DNA from: Tubulanus polymorphus
Taxonomy: Eukaryota; Nemertea; Palaeonemertea; Tubulaniformes; Tubulanidae
Direction: 5' to 3'
DNA: 64,000 nt
Assembly (NCBI RefSeq): GCF_964204645.1
Contig: NC_134025.1
Coordinates: forward strand, 9,181,001 to 9,245,000
The notes below the pieces were generated by a model that saw only the letters and a list, made by a program, of their open reading frames with translations, had not been told where the DNA came from and ran no database searches. This document shows, in pieces, positions 37,201-48,925 of the stretch. Each line of letters opens with the position of its first letter. Positions within the stretch are counted from its first letter, which is position 1. The position numbers were made by a program, and so were the translations under genes.

Positions 37201-40200
37201 ATCAGCGTCTATGCTGACAGCTAATTGCGAAAAGGATATTACGTACAGGAGTGACAGTAGCAGAATGCATCTTTAACCCACCCTGCAGGGTTTTCTATCG
37301 TAGCCCGAACGAGCTTAAATGTATACTATGAAAAAAGAACTATGTAGAGGTTATACGGAATCATGTTCCACATTGCAGAGGAGCGATGAGTGATGCGAAG
37401 ATGAATCAAAACAAATACGTATTACGATTTCTAAAGAATGAAAGGAAATCAAAAGCTTCCAATTATCACATACACAGGCGAGAAAGATTACCGACAGGGT
37501 CGCGATACGACAAAATAATGAATTATTATTTTTTTCAATTTCTGAGAATTAATTTGTCTAAAAGCGCACATTTTTCGCATTTTGGGTCCATTTCTTATGA
37601 TAGCAACAAAAATAGCATTTCCGAAGATATGTTTAAAAAAATGTTATCATAATAGTCACTTTTATTCGATTCGAGATCTTGGAGATTGACTTTTTGCAAT
37701 AACCAAATCACCACCAAAGCCATGGCGCTCTATCAAATCAAATCCGTTGTAACCTCTGCGGACTTTCACGATTGAAATATGGGATTTCTCGATCGCGTGG
37801 AATGACATCGAAACACTCTTATAATTGGCAATAGATTTATGACCGTGGTCACTTTTCGACATGGCAATCTTTGTCGTCATTCCATATTGATGCACGTAGG
37901 CGTGTGAAAGTCAATCTACGGATAGAAATTTCATACAGCGGCCATTTTATAGAAGGTCGTCGATGCATTATACGACAGCATTTTCCCGCTGACATTAAAG
38001 AAGACGCAAATGACAAAACAGTCAAAGTGAAATACACATCAACGAATACTGTTGGGGTTCATGAGTCAAAGGCAGCATACGATAAAAATCAGTCCCAAAG
38101 GAATTAGGATAGCATGGCGTAAAATATGATTTTGTCATTACGAGCAAATTAGCTAAACACGCACGCAACCGACAGAAATTTGTTCGCTGTAATGACAGTG
38201 GGATGTTTTCGAGGAGAGTCGTTTTAACTTCCACCTCATCAATGACGTAAAACGCCTCGTTGTTTGATCGATGACGGTCGTATCACAGAGTTAAATCTGG
38301 TATACTAATTGCTGCGCTTCAACTCGAGGGATCCTTGAATTGACCATGCCAAATAAACCGGCGTCATCGGTTAATAAAATGACCTAAGTTGATTAGTGGA
38401 CGATGCAAGTGCAGTTTGCTGAAGAATCTTATAATCCTATAAAACGAGGGAAGGTAGATTGAAGGCGAAAGCAACTACGCCAATTCGAATGCATTCACGT
38501 TCAATGAAAAAGCGTATATTGGTGATACGGATTCGGTAGATCCGTATGAAAAACGTGAAATGTAATTTTAAAAAAGTTGTTCTTATGCATCTAATAGAAG
38601 AAAATCGGGGTTTATCAGTAAGGGAATATTTCTATGACTATAGGTAACAACGCTCATTTCTTCCCGCTCTTCTCGGTTGATTAAACCTCCCTAATATCCG
38701 CAGCGGCGACGGATAGCAGCCGACACTCCGTGACTGTGTTGTTATAATTCTACGCATTACAACGGGATAACCGCCCAGACCAGCAGACTGAAGACAGTGA
38801 CGACGAATTTATCTATTTCTGTCGTGACAATATATTATATATACCCGTAAAATAAGAAATAACCAATATTTTACTGATGGGGGTCAGTACGAGCTCTGGG
38901 GAGTTCTTATAAAGGAAATAAACATTTCACGAATGCAAGCGAATGCAAGCGATATATACACTATATTGCCGCTATAACTATTGAATCAGAAGTTGGCCAC
39001 ATACTCGAAATTAAGATATACTGAAAGGGTTAATGATTATCGGAAACTTCATTGTACGTATCGGCAGTAGATATAAAATTACTTAACAGGAGAAGCTATT
39101 ACAATAGAACGTTGAATGAATTATTCAAATACCAAATATTATAAAATCGTATATGGATATGAATACATTGTATACCGATGTAATAATGATGCCTGTCAGA
39201 ATCTCGATAAATTAATAAATTCTGAGATGAATGGCGTAGTGTCACTTCTCCATACAGTCGCAGGAATTGGTGGCGATAGTTGCGACCCCGAGTCGGTCAG
39301 TAAAGAGTAATTGCATCAAGGTACAGCGTCTGAATCTAGTAATCACCTATAATTTGATGCCACTTGCAGACAAGTCGGGATTCTGAGATCAATTTCAGTA
39401 TATCACCATACCCGTTAGCAAAATGGCCAGCAGATAAATGAATTGGCCGGTATAGGCAGGTTTATCGAAGATAGATTATAACCTTCGGAAAAGCATTTTT
39501 GCTGAATTACTATTGAGATAGACGCCTCTTTTTGGATCGTGGTGGTGGCTTTCATGCAGTAAATTACATGATATATAAACCATGCGTAGTTCGTTATCAA
39601 ATTATCTAGTATCACCATACAAGGACGTCTCAGTTGGACGGGAGACCACTAAAACGTTTAATATCGGATACTTTTTTGTTCATAAACAGATATGCCATTA
39701 ATATCTCAATCGCGATTTCAGTATACCTCATCACAGATCACACTTGGTCAATTATACAGAAGAATGAATGAATGAACGACTGGATATCATGAAAGTTCCC
39801 TGGAGAAAAAATTCTATGAACATTTTTTACTGTTTCCATGGTACTGTTAGTCTTTCCCATAGAAGGTATTCAACCGCAATTTCATTGAATTTATTAAGAC
39901 ACGTTGCGTAGGATGCTTTGTAGTATAGCTCCGCGTCGTGTATCAGGTGTGAACCCTTAATAAACAAACCAAATCCATATAAACGACCTCCTGAGACTTG
40001 AGAAAAAATCCAACAGTTGAAAGGATGTAGTTAGTTAATGAACATGCCGTCATAATGAACAGGCAGAAAACACTGTGAAGTGCAGACGTTATGTGACATT
40101 TCCGTTGCTGATGTCGCAAGAAAATGAGAATTCGTTCACAACCTTAATTGCTACATCGGCGAATGATGTGCAATTCTTTTTACTTTAAAACTATAATTGA

Positions 40201-43200
40201 TGCGATCGTATAAGACAATGTCTCAATCATGGATTGGAACCCGACGGGAAAGCGGATGTTTTTTTCGAGGCATGCTCATGCTGGGCTGCGTGTGACGGAT
40301 ACCGACGCAACTGAGAAGAAACCCGACCGTGGTCCAGTCCATAACCAACTCATTCGTCGGTTATCTAATCACATTTGCATGAGGACCTTCATTATTTTGA
40401 AGTACCGCACAATATACGCATAGTAGGACCAGTTTCGTCGCAGCGAAGCTGTCGAAGGAACATCGGTCAGTTCGCTCTTGGTGTGGTATACGATGGGCCG
40501 GAGTAGAACATGGGTGACGGTGAGATCAAAGAGTTGCACCGGCTTATTTAGGGTGGAAATGATGACAAATTCCCGATAACTCCAGTTGCGTCGGTCCATC
40601 GCGTCGTTAAGTCGTATCGCCTTGGTGGGTGCGCATGGACGTATAAACTATAAACTAGTTTATACGTCCATGGTGGGTGCGACCTGGGGCACGATGCGAA
40701 TGCCTACATATAGACTTGTTTTGGTATGCAAATATTTTCGTTTCACCAAATGAAACCTACGAAAACGTTTAGTTACGGAATACCACTCAATCATTTTTGG
40801 TCATATAAAAACCTTATAAAGATGGACAAAATTTGCATTACACGAATTCTACTCGTATATGCACCGTCTGCTATATTATAATTGATGTTTTAAGTCTTCG
40901 TTGTAAATCGCATATAAAGCATCATCTGAATTCCGGATCGATGGAAATTGCTTGTCGACAGTAAATGGAAAATCAAATTGATCTGTGTATTTGACGGCTG
41001 CGCGGTAAGTGAGAGAAGAAGGCCGACAGACGACACATCAGCGGTTGAAATAAAAAAGCCCATCAGAATCTGCGATGAGATGCCTGAACAAAGGATGAAA
41101 AATGAATCCATCACATCGATCTTCTAGTATCATCTATTTCCTAAAATCTGTTCGCAGTAAAATCCTGTTTAGAAGTCAGTCACAATTTTGAACTGCTCGT
41201 TTCTCATTCAGAATGCTATAATAAAGTTTTTTCTGCCATCAATTATTTCGGGCTACGATATTTACATACATGAATTAGTTAGAATTTGAAATCATCAGGC
41301 CCGCAGTTTTTACCATGGCTTTACAACAGCCTGAACCAAACTTCCAGGCATGCGATTTTTTATCATTTTCTCGTCCAATTATCGTCAGCGTGCCCGAAGG
41401 CGAACGCATTGCTCTGACAAATAATAAGAGTCTAACAATTCCAAGTCAGGTATTCAATTATCCGATGTACCATATCGATAGCAACAGATTCGTTACTCAA
41501 CTGACTATCGCAGCACCAGATTCACCCATATCGTACTTTATCAATCGTAGAAAACTTTAGAAATCTGTGATGGATGAAGTAAAGAATACAGGGAAAGGTC
41601 ATTTTGAGGTTTATATGTATTTCGAAGTGTCAATTTCAATAGCTGATATATTGGAGAACAATATTTGATATATACAGTGAACTATAGGCGACTCCAAGTT
41701 AAGTCCACCAAACACTTATGAGGGAAGTTATTCCATAAAATCAGATGAAATCAATATGATACATCGGACTTTCTTTAACCCCTAATTCTCACCGCAGACA
41801 TTTGTTTCCGCCATGCTGACGTATGTACTTACCATTGTTACTATTATCATCTACGAGAATGATCTCTCGTATAAGCTGTGGCGGTGATCTGTTCAGAACA
41901 CTGAAATTAACAAGTTATTCATATTGTTGGAATGTTATCAGAGTATTTAGAGAACCGTTCATCGTTCATGTTTATCGGGCATCTCGGTTGTTTATCTGCC
42001 TGTAATTCAAAACTGACAATTTTATTCAGCGTTCTGATGACTAATAGCGGTCTGAATTCGAGAGGTGTAAACGCCAAAAGCTGACACTAGCAAACTTCTG
42101 CTAATTCGTCTTCATAGACGTCACGATCTATTATAACACCATGGTGTTTCCTTCCTTACCTAATGACGGTCCTTAGCAAAGTGGATCTGGCTTCGTTGTG
42201 GAACGTTATAATGACAGAAGTTGGTGGAAGATCAAGGTCAAAGTGCTGTGTGCGACATCTGTAGTTTATTGAGACGTCATCAAAGAAGAAACAATTTCTT
42301 ATTAGCATATATATAATTTCGACTTTTTAGAAATAGAGATATCAAAGGTGTTTGCTGAAGAAAAGATTGAAATTGAAAATATCAAGAGCTGACCGTAAGA
42401 AAACAATATTTGCGCGTGCAGTTTTTTGCTAAGCGAATATTGACGATTTGTTTAGAGTCTCAGGATGTTTCTCGTCTGTGATGAACACACGCTGCGAGAT
42501 TTTGTTTATCTGGGCTTTATCTACTTTTTTGCACTTGACTGCTGCATTCCGTTTGCTCTGGTGGTCTATCTATATACGTTTAGTTTTGTTCGAGGCTGGG
42601 AAAAGTAAGTCATAAATAACATAGACAATCACGTAAAACGATACCGATTCATTGTATCAATGGTCGGTTCCTCATTTTCCCTTCTAACAGGCATTCACGT
42701 GCATAAACAAGGAATATTCTCAATATTCTGGTCTTCCATTTTTTGCCAACTATTCTATACGCATTTACATGTATCGATGCCGATCGAAGGACTGGCGGCC
42801 ATTTGTTGTTCGCCGAAATCAGCACCGACGTTAGCGTCGTAATGGTTTGCCATTCTTCATTGAAATTTATGATGGGTGTTCTCTTTTTTTATCATATTTT
42901 GTCAATCTTTTCTGTCGCCATCTCTTACCAGTCATAACTATTAGACTTACCTTTCATCTCGGGTATCTGGGATTTCTCGGTCGCTCGCTATTCTATCGCT
43001 GGCAACTACATTGAATGCGAATTTTTCATACGGATCTACCGAGTCCGTTTCACCGATATACGCTTTTTCATTGAACGTGAATGCATTCGAATTGGCGTAG
43101 TCCCTTGTATATCCCTGAATACAAATAAAAAGCAGATGAAACAAAATGTCAAAAAGTACATTGAGAATGCAAGTTTTTTTGCAAGATTGCTACGAATTCC

Positions 43201-45475
43201 CTTCTGCGACAATGGGGAAACTTGTGTATTTCGATGGCGCAGAGGACCGTCTAGGGATTAGTCAATAAAACGTTGCAGTAACTATAAAGCACGCACATCA
43301 ACCTTTTCTTACAGAAGAATGGAATCGTTAATGACATCTGGAACATCTCGTATTCATTCAATCAATTTTAAAAACTTGGCGCGAAACACTTTAAATTTCG
43401 TAATCAAATCGTCCATTCGACTCTCTCGTGCAACGACTTAGATGTTGCAATGCAAACTCAAGAATAACAGGATGTATCCAGTTTTGTTGATGGCGCATTT
43501 CAAATCGAAGACAAGAGTTAGTTAGATATCATCCGTTTTCTCAGCTCTAGCGACTTTTTATGACATCAAACGTTCATAAATTACATAGTTCATAAATCAT
43601 ACTGTTGAGTTGACGTTTTCACCGCTTCTGTTATTAATAACGTTATAAATCTCATTATTGAATCGCGTGTTGAGACATTTCAACATCATCATCATCATCA
43701 TGATCCCAATAAATTACCGAGATTATTATGTACGATAAATTCGCGAGCAAAGATCTCACATGAGAGTTATCGCGGGATCAACGTGAAAAATGTTTTTAGT
43801 TCTTGTCTTGTACGAGGGACCAGGGCCGGTTCCATAACCATGGCTTAGACTTCTGACAAGTCTAAGGCCAACCTAGTTCTATTAGCCAATCAAGACTAAT
43901 TAATCTTAAGATTCAAGACCACTTTTGGACATAAGTCTCAACTATGTAACTGGCCAGTTTTGGGAGACAGTTTAATTATGTAGCCAACCTAACAACCTTA
44001 GACCATTAAGACCATTTTTCAACCGAAGTCACGAGTGTGCAACCGGGCCCTGAAATATGTGGGTATATCAATGAGATTGAAATCTAGTATCAGCGTCGGT
44101 ATAGCCATGCATGAACTCTAAAACGACGTTAACATCTTTAAGAAGAATTGATTTTGCTGTGACACTTATTCATTAGTTGTCCCATTAAACATCCCTCTGT
44201 CATTCTTGATACTGTAGCTTCCGAGAGGTTGAGTTCAGATTTTTCTTTCGATGATCATATTGCGATGTCATTCTGAGATATTTCTGTTACGCGGTTGATT
44301 GCCCAGGAGAGTCAGTATTCCCATTTCTATCTGATCCATCTGCGGTCATTTTCATGCTAGTATTCATTGTCGCGCTATTGGGTGTCATTACCAAGGTAAA
44401 GCACATGCGTATACATTCCCATTTCATCCACATTCTGTCATTTATTTTTCGATTTTGTAAGTCACCCGCTTAGGTTGGTCGGGAAATACCGGCTCCGATT
44501 TCCCAATTTGGAAGTTGGCCATTGCGGTAACGGCCGGCGGAAGAATCGATGATACCTTTTAAGGACCCTTTAGTCTATATATGAAGTCTCAAAACTTGAA
44601 GTGTGTGCGATTATTTTTCTCTTCAACCGCAATTTTCAATCGAGGTCGATCATTGCCCCTTTAATCGGGATTTTTCATGTTCTTTCTCGTGGTGCTTATG
44701 TTGACGTTCTACACACGTGTGTGTATAAGTATTTGCCGCCGTAACTTTTCAACGAGTCAGACCTCAAGGAAACAGAAATTTCCACATTTCAACGGGTCAG
44801 ATCCCAAGGAAAATGAAATTTCATAAATGCGAAAATGCAGGATTCAGATTGCGTAATAGGTCCTTCATTCGGGGAATTATCAAAAGATTTCATTTGTGGA
44901 CTGGGATTTATTACACGAATAGAAAAGTCTTCACTGTTTCCGTTTTGGTAATTGCTCATTAATCTGTGCAAACAGCATTATCAGTAGCAAGAAACTGTAC
45001 AAACAGTCAATATCCAAACAGTAATGATCTAACGGTACAAAAACTACACAGCGCAACCCGCCTTCCAGTGTGCTCCTTTCCCAATGAAACCAAATCTTCT
45101 TAGAATTTTTCAAAACAAAAACATTAATATATATTCTGCGCCAATTTTTTTTAAAAGTTATATAAATGAACGCAAATTGCCTCAACAAATTAATTCCTTA
45201 ATAGTTAAAAGTGCCCTCTAGTCAGTTATATGGAAATGTACACTTTTCTTTTTTTCGAATTATTGTTGTTGCTATTTTCTAATTTGTTTTTGCAAAACCC
45301 GAACTAAAAGAAAAGACAAAAAGCTTACCTTTTTCGCGCCGATTGCGTAATGTGATTTTGTCAATAGGTTATAATATCGTTGTTTGGACGATGAAGAAAA
45401 ATATAAGAATTGAATAATTCCAATCAGCCATATCACAGCAAATGTCAGCAATATCCTAACCTTTTTAAATCTCAT
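31289..45475 (-). CDS. GALNT14: Polypeptide N-acetylgalactosaminyltransferase, GALNT14/16 type
   Basis: Fifteen exons: 45329-45475, 42951-43114, 42160-42258, 41833-41900, 36779-36844, 35894-36015, 34815-34902, 34652-34736, 34093-34196, 32941-33067, 32543-32635, 32176-32259, 31958-32084, 31580-31696, 31289-31453; 551 aa (human GALNT14 552). A Golgi type II enzyme that starts mucin-type O-glycosylation by transferring GalNAc from UDP-GalNAc to Ser/Thr. Seen: one N-terminal membrane helix (about 6-26), [12 protein letters not shown], metal-binding DSH (203-205), WGGEN (309-313), SRVGHVFR with H337, then a ricin-type lectin domain with three QxW motifs (Q458, Q497, Q538). [11 protein letters not shown] and [14 protein letters not shown] match GALNT14/16; which of the two cannot be separated. 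The ATG at 45475 fits the family start; an in-frame ATG at 45664 would add 63 residues. Exon 12 is easily missed because its flanks are AT-rich. Confidence 0.93.
34453..34631. mobile_element. Pogo/Tigger-like MITE in a GALNT intron
   Basis: It begins TACAGTGGAACCTCGTTATAA and ends TTGTAACGAGGCCCAACTGTA, an inverted repeat of about 21 bases with TA at both edges. The inner GGTTATAACGAAC and AACTATTGGTTATAAC are shared with 2542-2713. It lies 20 bases from the exon at 34652-34736, on the donor side. Confidence 0.7.
38474..38553 (+). pseudogene. Inverted partial copy of GALNT exon 2
   Basis: 80 bp on the plus strand match the minus-strand exon 2 (43022-43101) with three mismatches. Two of these are silent and one changes Glu to Asp. 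The copy reads [20 protein letters not shown] then VDPYEK before diverging into REM-stop. It lies 4.5 kb away inside an intron of the same gene and in opposite orientation, so it cannot be spliced into the GALNT message. Confidence 0.85.
40634..40672. repeat. Perfect palindrome with flanking direct repeats
   Basis: The 17-base arms CATGGACGTATAAACTA and TAGTTTATACGTCCATG are perfect reverse complements separated by TAAAC. GGTGGGTGCG flanks it on both sides (40624-40633 and 40672-40681), like a target-site or template-switch duplication. Confidence 0.8.
43684..43701. repeat. ATC trinucleotide microsatellite
   Basis: Six tandem ATC units in GALNT intron 1. Confidence 0.75.
43821..44052. mobile_element. 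MITE with CAGGGC ends in GALNT intron 1
   Basis: It starts CAGGGCCGGTTCCATAACC and ends GTGCAACCGGGCCCTG, giving inverted ends CAGGGC(C)CGGTT. About 232 bp, non-coding, with an inner hairpin (TTAGACTT.CTGACAAGTCTAA). The superfamily is not assigned. Confidence 0.6.
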
Positions 45476-45903
45476 CTTCAAAAATCCACTCGCAGTGGGA
45501 TGGATACGTATCAATGAATGGAGTGCATGGTGAACGATGTTTTTATTTACATTTTGACACACGTGCGTTTCAAGGGGTTTCTTGGTGGCCAACGCTGGAA
45601 CTGAATTGGTGCTATTTCTAGATAGATATTTCCATAGCAGCGGTACACTTCTATGATATTGCATATACTTCGATTATTTTAGTAAATAAGGCATATTTTT
45701 CACAAAATGCATCGAAATCACACGAAATAACCGAACCTCTTCTGATAAATAAATGGGGTTCGAACCCAATCTTGATGGCATAGCGCGTTTGACATTTTGT
45801 GACATTACGTGAATTAACCCTGAGTTCGCCCTCTACACGGACTCCCTCTACGAAACCGGTGACCGTCTCTACTGTCAGGGTAATTGTCGCTTCGACCATC
45901 AAA
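45476..45903. promoter_or_regulatory. Head-to-head upstream region, GALNT / OvoA-type methyltransferase
   Basis: 428 bp between the two likely start codons. Open frames extend into it from both genes (in-frame upstream ATGs at 45664 on the minus strand and 45799 on the plus strand), so one or both 5' ends may be longer than called. No TATA box was assigned. Confidence 0.45.
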
Positions 45904-47622
45904 ATGCCGTATTTATTAGGTCTGGACCACAAAACAATTGCGATGACGAGTTTAGCCGTCAGCACTGGCATCGCTATGTACTCAACGTACAAATATCTGC
46001 GGCTTAGGCGACAGAATAGCCAGGAAAACGTTTACGAAAGTCAAAAATCGTTGAACGAATACTTGGTTTTTCATTACGGCACGCCGAAGGACCTGATGAA
46101 GTGGGACTTTGGACCTCAAGACTGTGATTTCCCGAAAAGGTGCGCTGATATTTGTATAGAGTATTTTAACCAACAAGTAAGCCATTTCCGTAAAATAATC
46201 AAAGTTTTGTGATCAATTAATACCATCATAATCATATTACACGCATTAGATTTCGTCCCCTCTTTCTTTTTCAGCCCGTTGCTCCTAACCGTGCGCTTGA
46301 TATAGGATGCGCCGTCGGAAGGTCGACGTTCGAGTTAACGCCACATTTTCAAGAAGTTGTTGGAATCGATTACAGCCATTCGTTCGTCGACATGTGCAAC
46401 CATTTGAAAGAATCTAGTCACATCGATTATTCAATTCAAACTGTCGGAGATTTATCGAAAAGTTTGACGGCTAAAGTTCCGGATAACCTAGTTAGTATCT
46501 CTTTTAGCGGGCCAGGTCTTTTCAAATTAATTTGTTTCAATTGATAAAAGTGTCTTCTAGTCTACACTTGTCACTGCATTTACTAACTAAGTGCAAATAA
46601 CTAATGAAAAAGTCCTTTTATCCCAAACTTAATTGGTTGATTATTTTTATTTCGATTCAAGCAACTCTTTATACGTTGCTGTGAAAGATGAGTAATTGTT
46701 CTATGTAGATTCTGTGTGCTTACATGGGTTATTCTAACCTCATTTGGCTAATGATAGATGTGAGGCATGGCATACCATGACCTAGTTCTAGTCGACACTG
46801 AAAATGAACTATAGTGTAATTTGGAATAATCTAGAGTATGTCTTAATTGTCGATTGTGGAAGTTTGCCATGTGAACTACATGTGTTATCAATGACTTGTT
46901 CCATAGACGTGTTGAATAAGTTTTATTCAATCAAATTACCAGCGTAGTAAAACTTCAATATACATATTGCTTCTATGTTTCATTCAGGAAAAGGAGAAGG
47001 CCATCTTCCTACAGGGTGATGCGTGTAACCTGCCGCTAGATTTGGGTTCTTTCGGTTGCGTTTTAGCAGCGAATCTCATTTGTCGTTTACACAGCCCGCG
47101 TTACTTCTTACAACGTCTCGCTAGTCTAGTCGCGCCCGGTGGAATACTAGTGATTACATCACCGTATACTTTCATGGCTCAGTATACTCCTAAGGTGGGT
47201 TCTCCTTTCATCATTTATTTCAGGGTCCACTATAATGATTTTAATGCTCTCCTTCAGAATTGGATGAAAAATGGCAAATCTTAAAGCCCCTCCCAATGGT
47301 TGTATTCATAACTCTTGGTATTCAGAATTCTTTAATGTAAATAATCCTCGTGCTGGCTTTCTAACTTTAAAGAAGTATAAAAATTCAGAAGAAATTTCTA
47401 TTCACTCCCCTTTCGAACTCTTCCTTTCAGCGTAACTGGTTAGGTGGATATGTGGATGACGGAGACGATGAGATCAACGGTTTCGAAGGATTAAAACTTC
47501 ATCTCGGTGCTGCCTTCGAGTTGATCGCGCAAAAAGACGTTCCATTTGTCATTCGAGAAACCGAACGTAAACACCAATGGACCGTGGCTCACGTTACTGT
47601 TTGGAAGCGCAACAAAAGCTAG
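45904..47622 (+). CDS. Membrane-anchored methyltransferase of the OvoA C-terminal (mercaptohistidine N1-methyltransferase) family
   Basis: Four exons: 45904-46176, 46275-46490, 46988-47194, 47431-47622; 295 aa. Residues about 11-34 form one hydrophobic segment ending in KYLRLRR, likely a membrane anchor. Then come FHYGTPKDLMKWDFGP, the SAM-binding ALDIGCAVGRS (98-108), VVGIDYSHSFV, QGDACNLP (172-179), AANLICRL (190-197), PGGILVITSPYT and a terminal RKHQWTVAHVTVWKR. These motifs are those of the methyltransferase domain at the C-terminus of ovothiol synthase OvoA, which methylates 5-mercaptohistidine to ovothiol A. No sulfoxide-synthase or DinB-like domain is present, so this is a stand-alone relative; its substrate may differ. 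An in-frame ATG at 45799 could add 35 residues. A likely poly(A) signal is at 48140-48145. Confidence 0.85.
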
Positions 47623-48925
47623 AAAAATTGATAAATTCATACACGCATTCAGAACTGTAGATCCTCTACCCACTTAAACGATCAAATACGAAGGTTCCGC
47701 GGCAATAATGCGCTCAAAGTTTAGACATTTTTCATTCGTAGCATGTTTTATGATAATGACAAATGTAGATTATTTACCCCGGTAAATATTGAATGCAAGG
47801 AATCAAAAGTGAGAAATTGCAGATTGTAGTGGTAGCAGATGTATGCATATTATATAACATTCCATATGTGGATATTTATGAATAAGACTGTTACCGGTAC
47901 TTAAAATGTTGAACAAAAAGATAAGCATAAGCTCACTCACAGAGTATTAATATATGTTTTAATAGGAATAGTTGATACTAGGACTGATGTATTTCAACCA
48001 AAGATGATAGAATCTGATTCTGTTTCGTTGTATGTATTACTGTATGTAATAACTTATTGTGGATTGACTGATATGAAAAACTAAACGCTTTTCAACTGTG
48101 ATGAAAACCTGAAGCAATGTCCATAACGCCTACACATGCAATAAATTATATAGCAGAAATATTGAATTCTTAAATAAGTTTTCCAGCATATCATTCTTAA
48201 CAGTTTTGCTGGCTGAGGTATTTCTGAAGTCCTGAGTAGTGCAAAACACCTGTGAAATCTGAAACCTTTGACATTTGAGTAGATTCCAACTCAGTCTATT
48301 TCCTGGGATTATTGCATGCTCCCATTGTAATCATCGTCAGTTACCTTTCATTTAATCTTTGAACCATAATATGGATAAGGGTGGCTTCTGAACAAATATT
48401 TTTCTGTCAAAAATTTGTCAAGTATAAAACATCAATATACACAGTAGAATTTGCTTAATTTGGAACCAACAAAATTAATCCAGGTTACGGGAAATCTCAA
48501 TTAAAAGTAATTTTCTTGTGTATTTATGATTGAACTAATAGCTTGCAAAAAGTGTGGAGTTAAGACTAAGACCCGGATTAAGTGGGTTTGACAGTATGAC
48601 AAGTTTTCTTACTCCTATTGACCCACACTGCCCAGGAATCAATGTACCTCCAGAGTATTATTTGGTCCCATAGATCCAAGCGGAGACTGCTGTGAGCTGC
48701 CAAGACAAAGGAATTCACACTATTTCTTTTTTTAAGAATGACAATTTTATTTTACTAAATGCAGAACATTGTTTGAAGAGAAGAAAATTCCAGAACTATT
48801 GAGATCGCTTAGTCTTAAAACGCATTTCGTTTTGATGATGTATACACATGCCTATGACATGCATTTAATACAACAACGCATGGGAAAAAAATTCTAAAAG
48901 TCTTTGATATTGATGGTGCCGCACA
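47623..48925. other. Convergent 3' region, methyltransferase / CDKN3
   Basis: Holds the methyltransferase 3' UTR (AATAAA at 48140-48145), a MITE-like element at about 48440-48598 and the probable CDKN3 3' UTR (minus-strand AATAAA at 48746-48751). No other gene is seen. Confidence 0.55.
48440..48598. mobile_element. Diverged CAGTA-type MITE
   Basis: The left end CAGTAGAATTTGCTTAATTTGG and the reverse complement of the right end, CTGTCAAACCCACTTAATCCGG, match imperfectly. About 160 bp and non-coding. It resembles the elements at 27723 and 34453 in size and ends, but the family is uncertain. Confidence 0.4.

Larger units (their letters stand above)
36845..41832. other. Large GALNT intron (5 kb) with inserted and duplicated pieces
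   Basis: The intron between the exons at 41833-41900 and 36779-36844. It carries the inverted exon-2 copy at 38474-38553, a possible right end of a piggyBac-like element near 39024-39036 and a perfect 17-bp palindrome at 40634-40672. The remaining open frames (for example 37386-37652, 40369-40599, 41315-41560) have no recognisable domain. I see no nested gene. Confidence 0.55.

Noticed and set aside
41315-41560. 81-codon frame [11 protein letters not shown] in a GALNT intron
   Set aside because: It has an ATG and reasonable codons, but I recognise no family and see no promoter or splice partners. It remains unproven.
42805-42885. Minus-strand frame reading [10 protein letters not shown], resembling the GALNT FHNEAWS motif
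   Set aside because: The true exon with [12 protein letters not shown] lies at 42160-42258 and joins in phase on both sides. This stretch has no proper acceptor and is not needed.
45715-45800. Possible tRNA on the minus strand because of GGTTCGAACCCC
   Set aside because: Only the B-box/T-arm-like piece is present. There is no A box, anticodon arm or acceptor pairing.
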